NCBI GenBank assembly: GCA_902362775.1
Contig: CABIXV010000001.1
Span: forward strand, 232,557-296,556
Origin: Clostridiales bacterium
Lineage (GTDB): Bacteria; Bacillota; Clostridia; Oscillospirales; Oscillospiraceae
Direction of reading: 5' to 3'
DNA length: 64,000 nt
The notes under the pieces are model-generated. The model saw only the letters and a program-made list of their open reading frames with translations, made no database searches and had not been told where the DNA came from. The position numbers were made by a program, and so were the translations under genes. Below, one piece after another: positions 22,111-30,545 of the stretch (within the stretch, counting starts at the first letter, position 1; every line of letters starts with the position of its first letter).

Positions 22111-23832
22111 ATGTACCAGGCCCTATACCGAAAGTGGCGGCCCCGCACCTTTGAGGATGTGGTAGGCCAATCCCACATCACCGAGACTCTGCGCCAACAG
22201 GTGGCAGGTGGCAGGCTGTCCCACGCCTATCTGTTCACTGGCACCCGAGGCACCGGCAAGACAACCTGCGCCAAGATTCTGGCTCGGGCGGTCAACTGTG
22301 AAAACCCTCAGAACGGTGACCCCTGCAACCAGTGCCCCGCCTGCCTGGGCATTGAGAATGGCTCCATTTTGGATGTACTGGAGCTGGACGCCGCCTCCAA
22401 CAACGGCGTAGACCAAGTCCGAGCCCTGCGGGATGAGGCGGTCTACACCCCTGCCGCCGTCAAAAAACGGGTCTACATCGTGGACGAGGTCCATATGCTG
22501 TCCACCCCCGCTTTTAACGCCCTGCTGAAAATACTGGAGGAGCCGCCTCCCCACCTTCTGTTCATCCTGGCTACCACCGAGCTGCATAAGGTGCCCGCTA
22601 CCATCAAAAGCCGGTGTCAGCAGTTCTCCTTCAAGCGGATCCTCCCCGGTCAAATTGCACAGCGTTTGGAATATGTGGCTGGGCAGGAGGGCATCGACCT
22701 GACCGCCGAGGGCGCCGCTCTGCTGGCCCGTCTGGCGGATGGTGGACTGCGGGATGCCCTATCCCTGCTGGACCAGTGCTCCGGCGGGGGGCAGAGGGTA
22801 GACGAGCAGACCATTCTGGACACGCTGGGTCTGGCGGGCAACCTGGAAACCGCTAAACTCATGGGCCATATTGCCGGGCGGGACGCCGCCGCCGCCCTGG
22901 ACACCCTAGGCCGTCTGTACGGCAACGGTAAGGATGTGGGCTCCGTGCTCGGTGAGTTGTCCTCCCTGGCCCGAGACCTGCTGCTGCGGAAGACGGCGCC
23001 CCAGGGAGGGACTTCCCTGCTGGCCGGAGGGTACGACGAGGCCACTATGCGCCAGCTAGGCGGGCAATTCTCCGCCGCCCGTTTGCTCCAGGCGCTGACT
23101 TTACTCCAATCCACCGCCGCGGAGCTGCCGCGGAGCAGCAACCGCCGGACCGACGCGGAGCTGTGCCTGATCCGCTTATGCGATGAGAGTCTAGATGGCT
23201 CCGCCGCCGGACTGTCTGCCCGGGTGGCACGGCTGGAGGAGCTGCTGGCTGGCGGGGCGCCTGTTCCGGCCGCTCCCCCTCCATCCACCCCTACCGCCCC
23301 CAGCGTTCCCGCCGGACCGGCGCCCTCTCCCGCGGAGGATCCGCCCCCCTGGGATGACCGCCCCCCGCTGCCAGAGGAGCCTCCGGAAGAACCGGAGCGC
23401 GTATTTGATGTTCCCGTGGAGGCTCCCGCCCCCGCGCCGGCGCCGGTGCCCGGCTCTGGCGGAGGGGATCGGTCTTTTTGGCCCGCCTTTGCGGCTGGGT
23501 TGAAGGGAAAGGTGTCACCCTCCGTCCTGCCCTATCTCCACAATCCGTCCAAGGTAACCGGCGTGTGGAAAAATGGGCAGTTGACCCTGTGGACAGACAG
23601 TGAGTTCACCCGCTCCATGCTCAACAAGCCCGCTATTCTGGAGGGGCTGGCCCGCGCTGCGGGCGACGCTTTCGGCGGACAGCCCAGAGTGAGCATCGTC
23701 GCTGGCAGGCCCCCCGAGGAGGACCTGTCTCCCGCTCCCAGCCAGCCCTCCCCCCAGTCGAAGGGCTCCGGTGATGCTCTGGACCAGCTGCTGGCCTTTG
23801 GGGAAAAGTTTGACAACATCATCATACAATAA
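22111..23832 (+). CDS. dnaX: DNA polymerase III subunits gamma/tau
   Basis: Clamp-loader ATPase and organiser of the replisome, 573 aa. AAA+ domain: Walker A GTRGTGKTTCAK (about residues 44-55), zinc site CENPQNGDPCNQCPAC, Walker B VYIVDEVHML, and sensor/SRC motif TTELHKVPATIKSRC. A Pro/Ala/Glu-rich linker (about 390-450) leads to a tau-like C-terminal domain. The ATG at 22111 has AGGTGA five nt upstream; the adjacent TTG is a less likely start. ybaB follows in the usual order, but recR does not come next. Confidence 0.97.
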   Translation: MYQALYRKWRPRTFEDVVGQSHITETLRQQVAGGRLSHAYLFTGTRGTGKTTCAKILARAVNCENPQNGDPCNQCPACLGIENGSILDVLELDAASNNGVDQVRALRDEAVYTPAAVKKRVYIVDEVHMLSTPAFNALLKILEEPPPHLLFILATTELHKVPATIKSRCQQFSFKRILPGQIAQRLEYVAGQEGIDLTAEGAALLARLADGGLRDALSLLDQCSGGGQRVDEQTILDTLGLAGNLETAKLMGHIAGRDAAAALDTLGRLYGNGKDVGSVLGELSSLARDLLLRKTAPQGGTSLLAGGYDEATMRQLGGQFSAARLLQALTLLQSTAAELPRSSNRRTDAELCLIRLCDESLDGSAAGLSARVARLEELLAGGAPVPAAPPPSTPTAPSVPAGPAPSPAEDPPPWDDRPPLPEEPPEEPERVFDVPVEAPAPAPAPVPGSGGGDRSFWPAFAAGLKGKVSPSVLPYLHNPSKVTGVWKNGQLTLWTDSEFTRSMLNKPAILEGLARAAGDAFGGQPRVSIVAGRPPEEDLSPAPSQPSPQSKGSGDALDQLLAFGEKFDNIIIQ

Positions 23833-23859
23833 GATTCAGGACAAAAAGGAGTGTTTGAT

Positions 23860-24207
23860 ATGGCAAAAGGTTTTGGCGGCCGCGGTATGCCCGGCATGGG
23901 CGGCGGCATGAACATGAATATGCTCAAGCAGGCCCAGAAGATGCAGCAGGACATGATGCGTTTGCAGCAGGAGCTGCAGGAGAAGGAGTACCAGGCCGCG
24001 GCCGGCGGCGGGGTGGTGTCCGCCACCGTCAATGGCAAGCATGAGCTGAAGGCTCTGGTCATCGACCCGGAGGCCGTGGACCCCGACGACGTGGAGATGC
24101 TCCAGGACATGATCGTGGCCGCCGTCAATGAGGCCATGCGGGCCGCTGACAGCGACGCCGCCTCCACTATGCAGTCCATCACCGGTGGACTGGGTCTTCC
24201 TTTCTGA
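23860..24207 (+). CDS. YbaB/EbfC family nucleoid-associated protein
   Basis: A 115-aa DNA-binding dimer of the YbaB/EbfC family. A Gly/Met-rich N-terminus (MAKGFGGRGMPGMGGGMNMN) precedes the long helix KQAQKMQQDMMRLQQELQEKEY and the core GGGVVSATVNGKHELKALVIDPEA, with a C-terminal helix. AAAAAGGAG lies eight nt before the ATG. The dnaX-ybaB order is conserved in Firmicutes. The gene normally next, recR, is missing here; a terminator follows. Confidence 0.95.
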   Translation: MAKGFGGRGMPGMGGGMNMNMLKQAQKMQQDMMRLQQELQEKEYQAAAGGGVVSATVNGKHELKALVIDPEAVDPDDVEMLQDMIVAAVNEAMRAADSDAASTMQSITGGLGLPF

Positions 24208-24220
24208 TTTTTAACCCTTC

Positions 24221-24247
24221 AAGCCGCCCAAACCGGGCGGCTTTTTA
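24221..24247 (+). terminator. Terminator after ybaB
   Basis: A 9-bp stem AAGCCGCCC/GGGCGGCTT (24221-24229 with 24235-24243), loop of 5, then TTT-A-TTT. Confidence 0.9.
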
Positions 24248-24290
24248 TTTATTTTTACAGTTTTATTTGAAAATTATTTGATTTTATAGT

Positions 24291-24740
24291 ATGTTTTTAC
24301 CATGCTATAAATATCAATCTCATACAAGTCCATGTTTTATCGAAGGGGGGCTCATTATAAAACGCAGGTATAAGCAAGAGATCCCAGCCACCCTGATTTT
24401 AATTACTTGGGGAATCGAGTCCTCTCTCTGGATCCTCTACTCTTCTTTCCCACAAGTTATCTCAAGACTGTTTTTCCCCATCTGTTTCCCCATATATAGT
24501 TTTGCCCGTATGTCCTTTTATGACCAGATCCGCTATGAAGAGGAGGGGGAGGCGCGGTTTTGCGTTCAGGCCGCCATGTGGTTCGGCGTATTCGCCTGCC
24601 TGACCGTTCTGTCCTCTCTCATCACTGGTGGGCTGTATCTCTGGAAGGGCTGGTATCCCTGGCTCCTCCTTCCCCTTGCCCGGCTCCCCCTGGTGTATCT
24701 GACTTACCGCATCTGGATTCGGCCAAAGGAACAGAGTTGA
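24291..24740 (+). CDS. Hypothetical small membrane protein
   Basis: A frame of up to 149 codons with three hydrophobic stretches (around TLILITWGIESSLWILY, AAMWFGVFACLTVLSSLI and LLLPLARLPLVYLTY) and a basic end RIWIRPKEQS. I do not recognise the family. The first ATG (24291) has no ribosome site. A strong GAAGGGGGG lies at 24342-24350, just before in-frame ATT (24354) and ATA (24357) codons, so the real protein may start there with a rare codon (about 128 aa). It is AT-richer than its surroundings and followed by a terminator. Expression is uncertain. Confidence 0.5.
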   Translation: MFLPCYKYQSHTSPCFIEGGLIIKRRYKQEIPATLILITWGIESSLWILYSSFPQVISRLFFPICFPIYSFARMSFYDQIRYEEEGEARFCVQAAMWFGVFACLTVLSSLITGGLYLWKGWYPWLLLPLARLPLVYLTYRIWIRPKEQS

Positions 24741-24751
24741 CTATTACAAAT

Positions 24752-24783
24752 GCAGGACCGGGCTTTCGGTCCTGCTTTTTTTC
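24752..24783 (+). terminator. Terminator after the small membrane protein gene
   Basis: Perfect 9-bp stem GCAGGACCG/CGGTCCTGC (24752-24760 with 24767-24775), 6-nt loop, then T7. Confidence 0.9.
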
Positions 24784-24885
24784 TTGCCATAGAGCTGAAA
24801 TCAGTATAAAATGAAAGAAAAAGAGAACAGTGACCCCTCCCCTCTCTGTCCGGCGTGGCGGCGCCGGGGCGGGAGCTTTCACTGT
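24784..24885 (+). promoter_or_regulatory. Promoter and structured leader of the second MATE gene
   Basis: TTGCCA (24784-24789), 17-bp spacer, TAAAAT (24807-24812) gives a start near 24819. The leader can fold by ACAGTGA (24827-24833) pairing with TCACTGT (24879-24885), with CTCCC/GGGAG inside. No known riboswitch class was recognised. Confidence 0.55.
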
Positions 24886-24903
24886 CTGGAAAGAAGTGAG
24901 GAA

Positions 24904-26277
24904 ATGCCCCTGTTTCATCAGCACCAGCTCCATGAACCGCCTGACCAGCGGACCAAGATGCTGGAAACCCCCGTCCCTTCTCTGATCGTCACACTGGCCA
25001 TCCCCACCATCATCAGCATGATGGTCACCTCCATCTACAACATGGCCGATACCTATTTCGTGTCCCAGTTGAGCACCAGCGCCTCCGGCGCGGTAGGTAT
25101 CGTCTTTTCCATCATGTCCATCATCCAGGCCGTTGGCTTCACGGTGGGCATGGGTTCCGGCTCCATTGCCGCCCGTCTGATGGGCCAGGGGAAGCACCGT
25201 GACGCGGACGCCTACGCCTCCAGCGCCGTCCTCATGGCCCTGGTCCTCGGGCTGCTGCTGGCCGCCCTCGGCCTGGGTAACCTGGGCAGCCTGATTTGGG
25301 CTCTGGGCAGTACGGAGACCATCTACCCCTATGCCATGGACTACGCCCGCTATATTCTGATGGGCTGCCCAGTGATGGTCCTGTCCTTTACCCTGAACAA
25401 CCTGCTCCGCTGGCAGGGGAAGGCCAGTCTGGCCGTCTTTGGCCTGGGCACTGGTGGCGTGCTCAACATGGTCCTGGACCCCGTCTTCATCTTTATCTTT
25501 GACCTGGGCATCGCCGGGGCGGCCATCGCTACCCTGCTGAGTCAGTGTGTCAGTCTGTGCATTCTCGCCTCCTTCTTCCTGTTGAAGAAAAGTGATTTAA
25601 GAGTCAGCCCCTCTTGTATCTCCCGCTCCCCCAAGCTCTATCTGTCCATTCTGAAGCAGGGAATGCCCTCCTTCTTCCGCCAGGGCATCCTGTCCCTGTC
25701 CACTATGGCACTGAACTTCAACGCCAAGATATACGGCGACGCGGCGGTGGCCGCTCTGGCCATCGTTACCAAGGTGTTCACCTTCATCCAGTCCATCGTC
25801 ATCGGCTTCGGCCAGGGCTTCCAGCCAGTGTTAGGCTATAATTACGGGGCCGGACGGCTGGACCGGGTCAAGGAGGCGGTGAAGTTCTCCGTCAAGACCT
25901 GCACCATCATCTTGACAGTATGCGCAGTGGTAGGCTTTGCCTTCGCCCCCCAAATCGTCACCCTGTTCCGGGACGACCTTATGGTCATCGACATCGGCAC
26001 CCGGGCCTTCCGCTACCAGTGCTTTACCCTCCCACTGGGGGCGGTGCTCACCTTCGCCAATATGTTCTTCCAGTCCCTGGGCAAGTCTGTCCGGGCCACC
26101 ATCCTGGCCGTCTGCCGCCAGGGCGTGTTCATCCCTCTGGTCTACCTCCTGTCCTGGCAGTTGGGTCTCACCGGTCTGGAGCTCACCCAGGCCGTCTCCG
26201 ACCTGGCAGCCTTCCTCATTTCCGGCACCATCATGGTACACTATTTTCTGAGAGAATTTGGGAAGGAACGGGTATGA
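24904..26277 (+). CDS. MATE family efflux transporter
   Basis: A 457-aa transporter with ~12 membrane helices, of the MATE multidrug type. Typical features: TLAIPTIISMMVTSIYNMADTYFV at the first helices, GSGSIAARLMGQGK, and GFGQGFQPVLGYNYGAGR in the second bundle. The ATG at 24904 is preceded by GAAGTGAGG. A longer in-frame start at 24811 lies upstream of the predicted transcription start and lacks a ribosome site. Substrate unknown. It differs clearly from the MATE protein at 14556-15995. Confidence 0.93.
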   Translation: MPLFHQHQLHEPPDQRTKMLETPVPSLIVTLAIPTIISMMVTSIYNMADTYFVSQLSTSASGAVGIVFSIMSIIQAVGFTVGMGSGSIAARLMGQGKHRDADAYASSAVLMALVLGLLLAALGLGNLGSLIWALGSTETIYPYAMDYARYILMGCPVMVLSFTLNNLLRWQGKASLAVFGLGTGGVLNMVLDPVFIFIFDLGIAGAAIATLLSQCVSLCILASFFLLKKSDLRVSPSCISRSPKLYLSILKQGMPSFFRQGILSLSTMALNFNAKIYGDAAVAALAIVTKVFTFIQSIVIGFGQGFQPVLGYNYGAGRLDRVKEAVKFSVKTCTIILTVCAVVGFAFAPQIVTLFRDDLMVIDIGTRAFRYQCFTLPLGAVLTFANMFFQSLGKSVRATILAVCRQGVFIPLVYLLSWQLGLTGLELTQAVSDLAAFLISGTIMVHYFLREFGKERV

Positions 26278-26285
26278 CATACAAA

Positions 26286-26325
26286 TATAACGGCCTGACG
26301 AATACCGTCAGGCCGTTATATTTTC
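26286..26325. terminator. Bidirectional terminator between MATE and gluQ
   Basis: Perfect 15-bp stem (26286-26300 with 26306-26320), 5-nt loop, TTTTC on the plus side. It overlaps the gluQ stop codon region and also faces that gene. Confidence 0.88.
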
Positions 26326-27230
26326 TCTCCTATGGACAGCGTGAGGTCCTTTCGGGGGAGTTTGTCCCAGCGGAATAGAGGGAGCAGCTCCTCCGGCGCA
26401 ACCTCCTCCTCCCGGTCCAGCAGCCCGGCGGCATGGGCCAGCGTTCCCACGATCTGTGGGGCAGTAAACCGACTCTGGAGCTGCCCCAGCTCCTGGTCCC
26501 GGTCCCTCTTTGCCAGCCGCCTGCCATCCGGGGCCAGCAACAGGGGGACATGGCCGTACTGGGGATGGGGCAGGTTCAGCCGCTCCTGGAGCCAGATCTG
26601 CCGGGGGGTGGAGGAGAGCAGGTCGCTCCCCCGCACCACCTGGGTCACCCCCATCTCGGCGTCATCCACCACCACCGCCAGCTGATAGGCGTACACCCCA
26701 TCGGACCGGCGGAGAATAAAGTCTCCGCAGTCCATTTTTAAATCCTCTTCGTATTTTCCGCATAACATATCACAAAAAGAAATGGATTTTTCCCCCACTG
26801 CCGCCCGCCAGGCAGGGCGGCGTGTCTTTTCCAGCTTCTCCCGCTCCGGAGCCGTCAAGCTCCTGCACCGTCCGTCATACACAGTTATTCCGTCCGAGCG
26901 GTGGGGGGCAGAGGAAGCCAGACGCTCTGCACGTGTACAGTAGCAGGGATAGACCAGCCCCTGCCTCTCCAGCTCCCGGAAGGCGGCGGCGTAGGCCTCT
27001 GTCCGCCGGGACTGATAGACCGGCTCCCCGTCCCAGTCCAGCCCCAGCCACTCCAGATCCCGCATCACCTGGTCGCAATACTCCTGCCGGCACCGGTCCG
27101 GATCCAGATCCTCCAGCCGCAGGACGATGGAACCTCCCGCGCTCCGGGCGGCCAGCCAGGCCAGCAGGCAGGACCACAGGTTGCCCAGGTGCATCCGTCC
27201 GCTGGGGCTGGGGGCAAAGCGGCCGATCAT
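26316..27230 (-). CDS. gluQ: Glutamyl-Q tRNA(Asp) synthetase
   Basis: A 304-aa truncated GluRS-like enzyme that attaches glutamate to queuosine in tRNA(Asp). It has the catalytic half only: APSPSGRMHLGN (HIGH motif equivalent, H14), a zinc site with YPCYCTRAER and YDGRCR, and a KMSKS equivalent LAKRDRDQ. There is no anticodon-binding domain, which separates it from GltX. The ATG at 27230 has GGAGGGG five nt upstream. It agrees with the presence of queH in this window, which completes queuosine synthesis. Confidence 0.92.
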   Translation of the reverse strand: MIGRFAPSPSGRMHLGNLWSCLLAWLAARSAGGSIVLRLEDLDPDRCRQEYCDQVMRDLEWLGLDWDGEPVYQSRRTEAYAAAFRELERQGLVYPCYCTRAERLASSAPHRSDGITVYDGRCRSLTAPEREKLEKTRRPAWRAAVGEKSISFCDMLCGKYEEDLKMDCGDFILRRSDGVYAYQLAVVVDDAEMGVTQVVRGSDLLSSTPRQIWLQERLNLPHPQYGHVPLLLAPDGRRLAKRDRDQELGQLQSRFTAPQIVGTLAHAAGLLDREEEVAPEELLPLFRWDKLPRKDLTLSIGEKI

Positions 27231-27231
27231 G

Positions 27232-27450
27232 TTACCCCTCCGTTCCATATTCAGCAACTACCCGCTTACATCCGGCACAGTGCCACGCCGGCGCCCTAGG
27301 CGTGCTCCAGAAGTGCTTGGTCAGTTTGACCTCTCCCTCCCTCAGAGCCATGACCACCCCTTCCGCAATTTCAGGGGAAAAGATAATACTCCGGCTACTC
27401 TGCAGAAAGCCTTGCTTCATCTCCTGATTACACCATGGGCACAGCATCAT
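27232..27450 (-). CDS. Small zinc-ribbon protein
   Basis: A 72-aa protein with an N-terminal MMLCPWCNQEM and C-terminal WHCAGCKRVV, two CxxC knuckles likely to bind one zinc, as in the short DUF6487-type zinc-ribbon family. The start ATGATG overlaps the stop of the upstream zincin gene (ATGA overlap) and its own stop lies one base before the gluQ ATG. It is therefore translated within this operon. Role unknown. Confidence 0.85.
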   Translation of the reverse strand: MMLCPWCNQEMKQGFLQSSRSIIFSPEIAEGVVMALREGEVKLTKHFWSTPRAPAWHCAGCKRVVAEYGTEG

Positions 27451-27830
27451 TTTTTCTCCTCTCCATACTCCTCCAGCGCCTGCCTTAAAAACTCCGCGTC
27501 CTTGTCGTCCAGGGCGTGGAGGCCGGCAGTTTCCTCCAGATGGTGGGTGAATTCGTGGGCCACGGTGGCAAAGATCTCGTCCTTCCAGCCCTCCTCGTCC
27601 TCCTCCGGCAGCAGGGCGGCAAAGGAGCCGTAATACAGGACGATATACCGCCCCAGCATATCGTGGACATACTCTCCCATAATGTACATCTCGCCGGGGG
27701 GGAAGTCCGGATCAGGCAGGGCTTCCTCCTCCAGCTGGATGCCCCCGTCCAGGTCCAGAAAGAAGGCGTCGGGGAACCCGCCGGCGATCTCCTCCAGCCA
27801 GTCGCCCATCTGTTCATAGGTGGGTACCAT
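27447..27830 (-). CDS. Zincin-like metallopeptidase (metallopeptidase family protein)
   Basis: A 127-aa compact predicted zinc protease with the HExxH motif in VAHEFTHHLE (H92, E93, H96) and an acidic N-terminal half. This is the short 'zincin' family found widely in Clostridia and Actinobacteria, whose substrate is not known. The ATG is preceded by AGGAGAGGATC. The next gene overlaps by ATGA, and the U32 protein lies 13 bp upstream. Confidence 0.88.
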   Translation of the reverse strand: MVPTYEQMGDWLEEIAGGFPDAFFLDLDGGIQLEEEALPDPDFPPGEMYIMGEYVHDMLGRYIVLYYGSFAALLPEEDEEGWKDEIFATVAHEFTHHLEETAGLHALDDKDAEFLRQALEEYGEEKK

Positions 27831-27843
27831 GATCCTCTCCTCC

Positions 27844-29064
27844 TTACTGGGGACTCAGGTCCGCTTTTCGGCGGAGCAGGGAGAGGGGTGGCACCTGACA
27901 GGGCAGCTTCATGCGGAAGGTCATCTGAGGGTGGCGGACCTCCTCCAGTGGAAGGCCATCCCCATCCCAGAGGCCCTCCACCCACAAAGCCTGGGGCCGG
28001 ACATTGGGCCCCACCAGCTCCAGACTGTCGCCCACTCGGAATTTATTGTTCAGGGTCAAAAGGGCATTTCCCTCCCCGTCACAGGACTGCACCTTGGCCA
28101 CGATCTGCCAGTCCCGGACATATCGGGAATTCTCGGTATACTGCCCCGGCTGTCCGTAGAAAAAGCCGGTGGAGTAGTGGCGGTGGCTAATGTGCTCCAC
28201 CTCGTCCCGCCACACCGGGTCCAGCGGCTCTCCCGCCGCCGCCGCGTCGATGGCGTGGCGGTAGGCTCCGGTGACGATGGCCGCGTAGTAGGCGGACTTT
28301 GCCCTCCCCTCCAGCTTTAGAGAGTCCACCCCCGCCTCCATCAAGTCGGCCACATGGTCGATCATGCACATATCCTTGGAGTTCATGATATAGGTCTGTC
28401 CATTCTCCTCATAGACAGGGAAGTACTCTCCCGGCCGCTTCTCCTCCATCAGAGCGTACTGATACCGGCAGGGCTGGGCGCACTCCCCCCGATTGGAGTC
28501 CCGCCCGGTCATGTAGTTAGACAGCAGGCACCGGCCGGAATAGCTGACGCACATGGCCCCGTGGGCAAAGACTTCGATCTCCAGCTCCTTTGGAGTCTTG
28601 GCCCTGATCTCCTGAATCTCCTCCAGGGACAGCTCCCTGGCTAGAATCACCCGACTAGCCCCCAGGTCGTGCCAGGCCTGGGCGGACTGGTAATTGACGA
28701 TGCTGGCCTGAGTGGAGATATGACACTGGACCTTGGGGGCGTGTCTCCTGGCCAGGGCCAGGGTGCCCACATCTGCCAGAATGATGGCGTCCACGCCCAC
28801 CTCATTGAGATATTCCAGCCACTCCGGCAGCCGGGCTACTTCTTGGTTGCGCGGCATGGTGTTGCAGGTCACATGGACTCTGACCCTATGGGAGCGGCAT
28901 AGGTCCACGGCCTGTTTCAGCTCTGTCCGGGAGAAATTTCCGGCAAAAGACCGCATTCCGAAGTCGGTTCCGGCCAGATAGACAGCGTCCGCCCCATAGG
29001 CCACCGCCATCTCCAGTCTCTCCATGTCCCCCGCCGGGGCCAGCAGCTCGATCTTGTTTCTCAT
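27844..29064 (-). CDS. U32 family peptidase / tRNA-hydroxylation protein (TrhP-like)
   Basis: A 406-aa member of the U32 family. LLAPAGDMERLEMAVAYGADAVY begins the TIM-like barrel, the family signature EVFAHGAMC lies near residue 170, and cysteines in SGRCLLSNY and GECAQPCRY follow. Members of this group (B. subtilis TrhP1/TrhP2, E. coli TrhP, RlhA) hydroxylate tRNA or rRNA pyrimidines rather than digest collagen; the name peptidase is historical. It follows mltG as in Bacillus (yrrL...yrrO order). AAGGAG lies ~10 nt upstream. Confidence 0.93.
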   Translation of the reverse strand: MRNKIELLAPAGDMERLEMAVAYGADAVYLAGTDFGMRSFAGNFSRTELKQAVDLCRSHRVRVHVTCNTMPRNQEVARLPEWLEYLNEVGVDAIILADVGTLALARRHAPKVQCHISTQASIVNYQSAQAWHDLGASRVILARELSLEEIQEIRAKTPKELEIEVFAHGAMCVSYSGRCLLSNYMTGRDSNRGECAQPCRYQYALMEEKRPGEYFPVYEENGQTYIMNSKDMCMIDHVADLMEAGVDSLKLEGRAKSAYYAAIVTGAYRHAIDAAAAGEPLDPVWRDEVEHISHRHYSTGFFYGQPGQYTENSRYVRDWQIVAKVQSCDGEGNALLTLNNKFRVGDSLELVGPNVRPQALWVEGLWDGDGLPLEEVRHPQMTFRMKLPCQVPPLSLLRRKADLSPQ

Positions 29065-29083
29065 GTTTATCTATCTCCTTCAG

Positions 29084-29115
29084 AAAGGGGCAAGGGCGCC
29101 GGCCCTTGCCCCTTT
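29084..29115. terminator. Strong hairpin between mltG and the U32 gene
   Basis: Perfect 14-bp stem AAAGGGGCAAGGGC/GCCCTTGCCCCTTT with a 4-nt loop, but no T-run beyond the stem. It may stabilise transcript ends or reduce read-through rather than act as a full terminator. Confidence 0.55.
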
Positions 29116-29120
29116 GGGAA

Positions 29121-30236
29121 TCACTTGTATCGCTCCTGGGAATTGAGGAAGCTCTGGAGCTGATTATAGGTATTGAAGAAATGGTGGAGATTGTCGTCGC
29201 CCAGAGCGTAATAGAAGTAGCTGGTATCCGCTGGCTCCAGGGCAGCCATGATGGCCTCCATGCCAGGATTGGCGATGGGCGCCGGGGGCAGGCCCTTATA
29301 CATATAAGTGTTATAGGGGGAATCGATGGCCTTGTCCGCCTCCGTCGGCACCTTTCCGCCGTTGATATAGGCCAGGGTAGCGTCGATCTGGAGCAGGCCC
29401 ACAGTTTCACCCTCAGGATGCTCCAGGCGGTTATAAATGACGGAGGCAATCTCCTCCCGGTCAGATCCGTCCGTTTCCCGCTCGATCATGGAGGCGATAG
29501 TCAGGATTTCCCGCAGGGAATAGCCTGTTTCCTCCACTTGGGCCCGTATATCATCGGTGACCATGGAGTCAAAGTAGACCAACAGCTTATTGATGGCATA
29601 CACCGGATCGTGGGGGGTATAGAACTCATAGGTGGACGGCATGAGGTAGCCTTCCAGCCGGTGGTAATCCCCCAGCGGGATATCCTGGAGGAAGGAGAAG
29701 GCGTAGTCGTGGTTGGCGGCGGCTTCCTGAAGCTCCTCCACCGTGGCCACCCCCTTCTCTTCCAGCAGGGCGAAGATCTGGTCCAGGGTATAGCCCTCTG
29801 GGATGACCACATCCACCACCGACCGGGTGGCGGAGTTGGCACTCATGCCGGCCAGCAGAGCCCGGTAATCCATATCCGTGTTCAGGGTATAGGTACCCAT
29901 CGTCACATCGTCCTTGCCCCCTGTGAAGGCGGCAAAGAGCTTGAAGAGCCACTTATACTCGATCAGCCCCTCATCCTCCAGCCGGTTCACGATGCTGTTG
30001 AAGCTGTCCTCCGAGGAGATGGTAATGGTCACTTCCTTCTCATCCTTATTCAGGGCCAGCACATCGTTTGCGGCGATCCAAAGCAGGCAGGCCAGCAGGA
30101 TGGACACTCCGATGACTCCTACCACATAGAGCACGGCGAAGCCGGCGGTCCGGCCGGTCGAGCCGCGGCGGGGACGGCGGGCGGCGGTGCGCTCCTCCCG
30201 CCCGCTTCTTCGTTCACTTCTTCGTTCCTGGGGCAT
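29121..30236 (-). CDS. mltG: Endolytic murein transglycosylase MltG
   Basis: A 371-aa inner-membrane enzyme that cuts nascent glycan strands and sets their length. A basic N-terminus (residues ~1-30) precedes one TM helix (~31-55), a LysM-like region (~68-130) and the YceG catalytic domain with LEGYLMPSTYEFY, the catalytic Glu in IASMIERET, LQIDATLAYINGG and SPYNTYMYKGLPPAPIANPG. Length is normal. TTAGGAG lies about 8-9 nt before the ATG. Confidence 0.96.
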   Translation of the reverse strand: MPQERRSERRSGREERTAARRPRRGSTGRTAGFAVLYVVGVIGVSILLACLLWIAANDVLALNKDEKEVTITISSEDSFNSIVNRLEDEGLIEYKWLFKLFAAFTGGKDDVTMGTYTLNTDMDYRALLAGMSANSATRSVVDVVIPEGYTLDQIFALLEEKGVATVEELQEAAANHDYAFSFLQDIPLGDYHRLEGYLMPSTYEFYTPHDPVYAINKLLVYFDSMVTDDIRAQVEETGYSLREILTIASMIERETDGSDREEIASVIYNRLEHPEGETVGLLQIDATLAYINGGKVPTEADKAIDSPYNTYMYKGLPPAPIANPGMEAIMAALEPADTSYFYYALGDDNLHHFFNTYNQLQSFLNSQERYK

Positions 30237-30268
30237 TCAGGTCAGCTCCTAATAAAATTTTTCCGGGT

Positions 30269-30332
30269 CCTTGTCACCAGGGACAAGGGACCTCCATAGA
30301 ATAGTACAGAACGCACGGGACACACCGTCCCG
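30269..30332. other. Intergenic inverted repeats between mltG and the Cys-rich gene
   Basis: Two small inverted repeats: CCTTGTC/GACAAGG (30269-30288) and CGGGAC/GTCCCG (30316-30332), in a 124-bp divergent gap. The second lies just before the ribosome site of the Cys-rich gene. No clear promoter was recognised. Confidence 0.45.
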
Positions 30333-30360
30333 GCGGGATTTTAGAGAGGTGTGAAAACAT

Positions 30361-30531
30361 ATGTGTTGTGGAAACAACGGCTGGGGCGGCAACGGCTGCC
30401 TGTGGATCATCCTGCTCATCATCATCCTGTTCGCCTGCGGCGGCTGGGGCGGCAACGGCTGCGGCTGCAACAACAGTTGCGGCTGTGGCTGCGACAACGG
30501 CTGCGGCAACGACAACTGCGGCTGCTGCTGA
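30361..30531 (+). CDS. Very small Cys/Gly/Asn-rich protein with one hydrophobic segment
   Basis: A 56-aa protein with 13 cysteines. It opens MCCGNNGWGGNGC, has a short hydrophobic helix (residues 14-25, LWIILLIIILFA), repeats GWGGNGC at 28-34, and ends in Cys-Gly doublets (CGCNNSCGCGCD, CGNDNCGCC). GAGAGGTG lies about 11 nt upstream of the ATG and a strong terminator follows at once, so it looks like a real single-gene unit. It resembles short high-cysteine proteins in clostridial genomes that are auto-annotated as chorion-like. A metal-binding, wall or spore role is possible; none is shown. Confidence 0.8.
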   Translation: MCCGNNGWGGNGCLWIILLIIILFACGGWGGNGCGCNNSCGCGCDNGCGNDNCGCC

Positions 30532-30545
30532 GTGGACCGGCAAAA

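Noticed and set aside
22455..22475. Run of six A in dnaX as a programmed frameshift site
   Set aside because: It lies early in the ATPase domain, not at the gamma/tau boundary, and has no downstream stimulatory structure that I could see; full-length tau is the simple reading.
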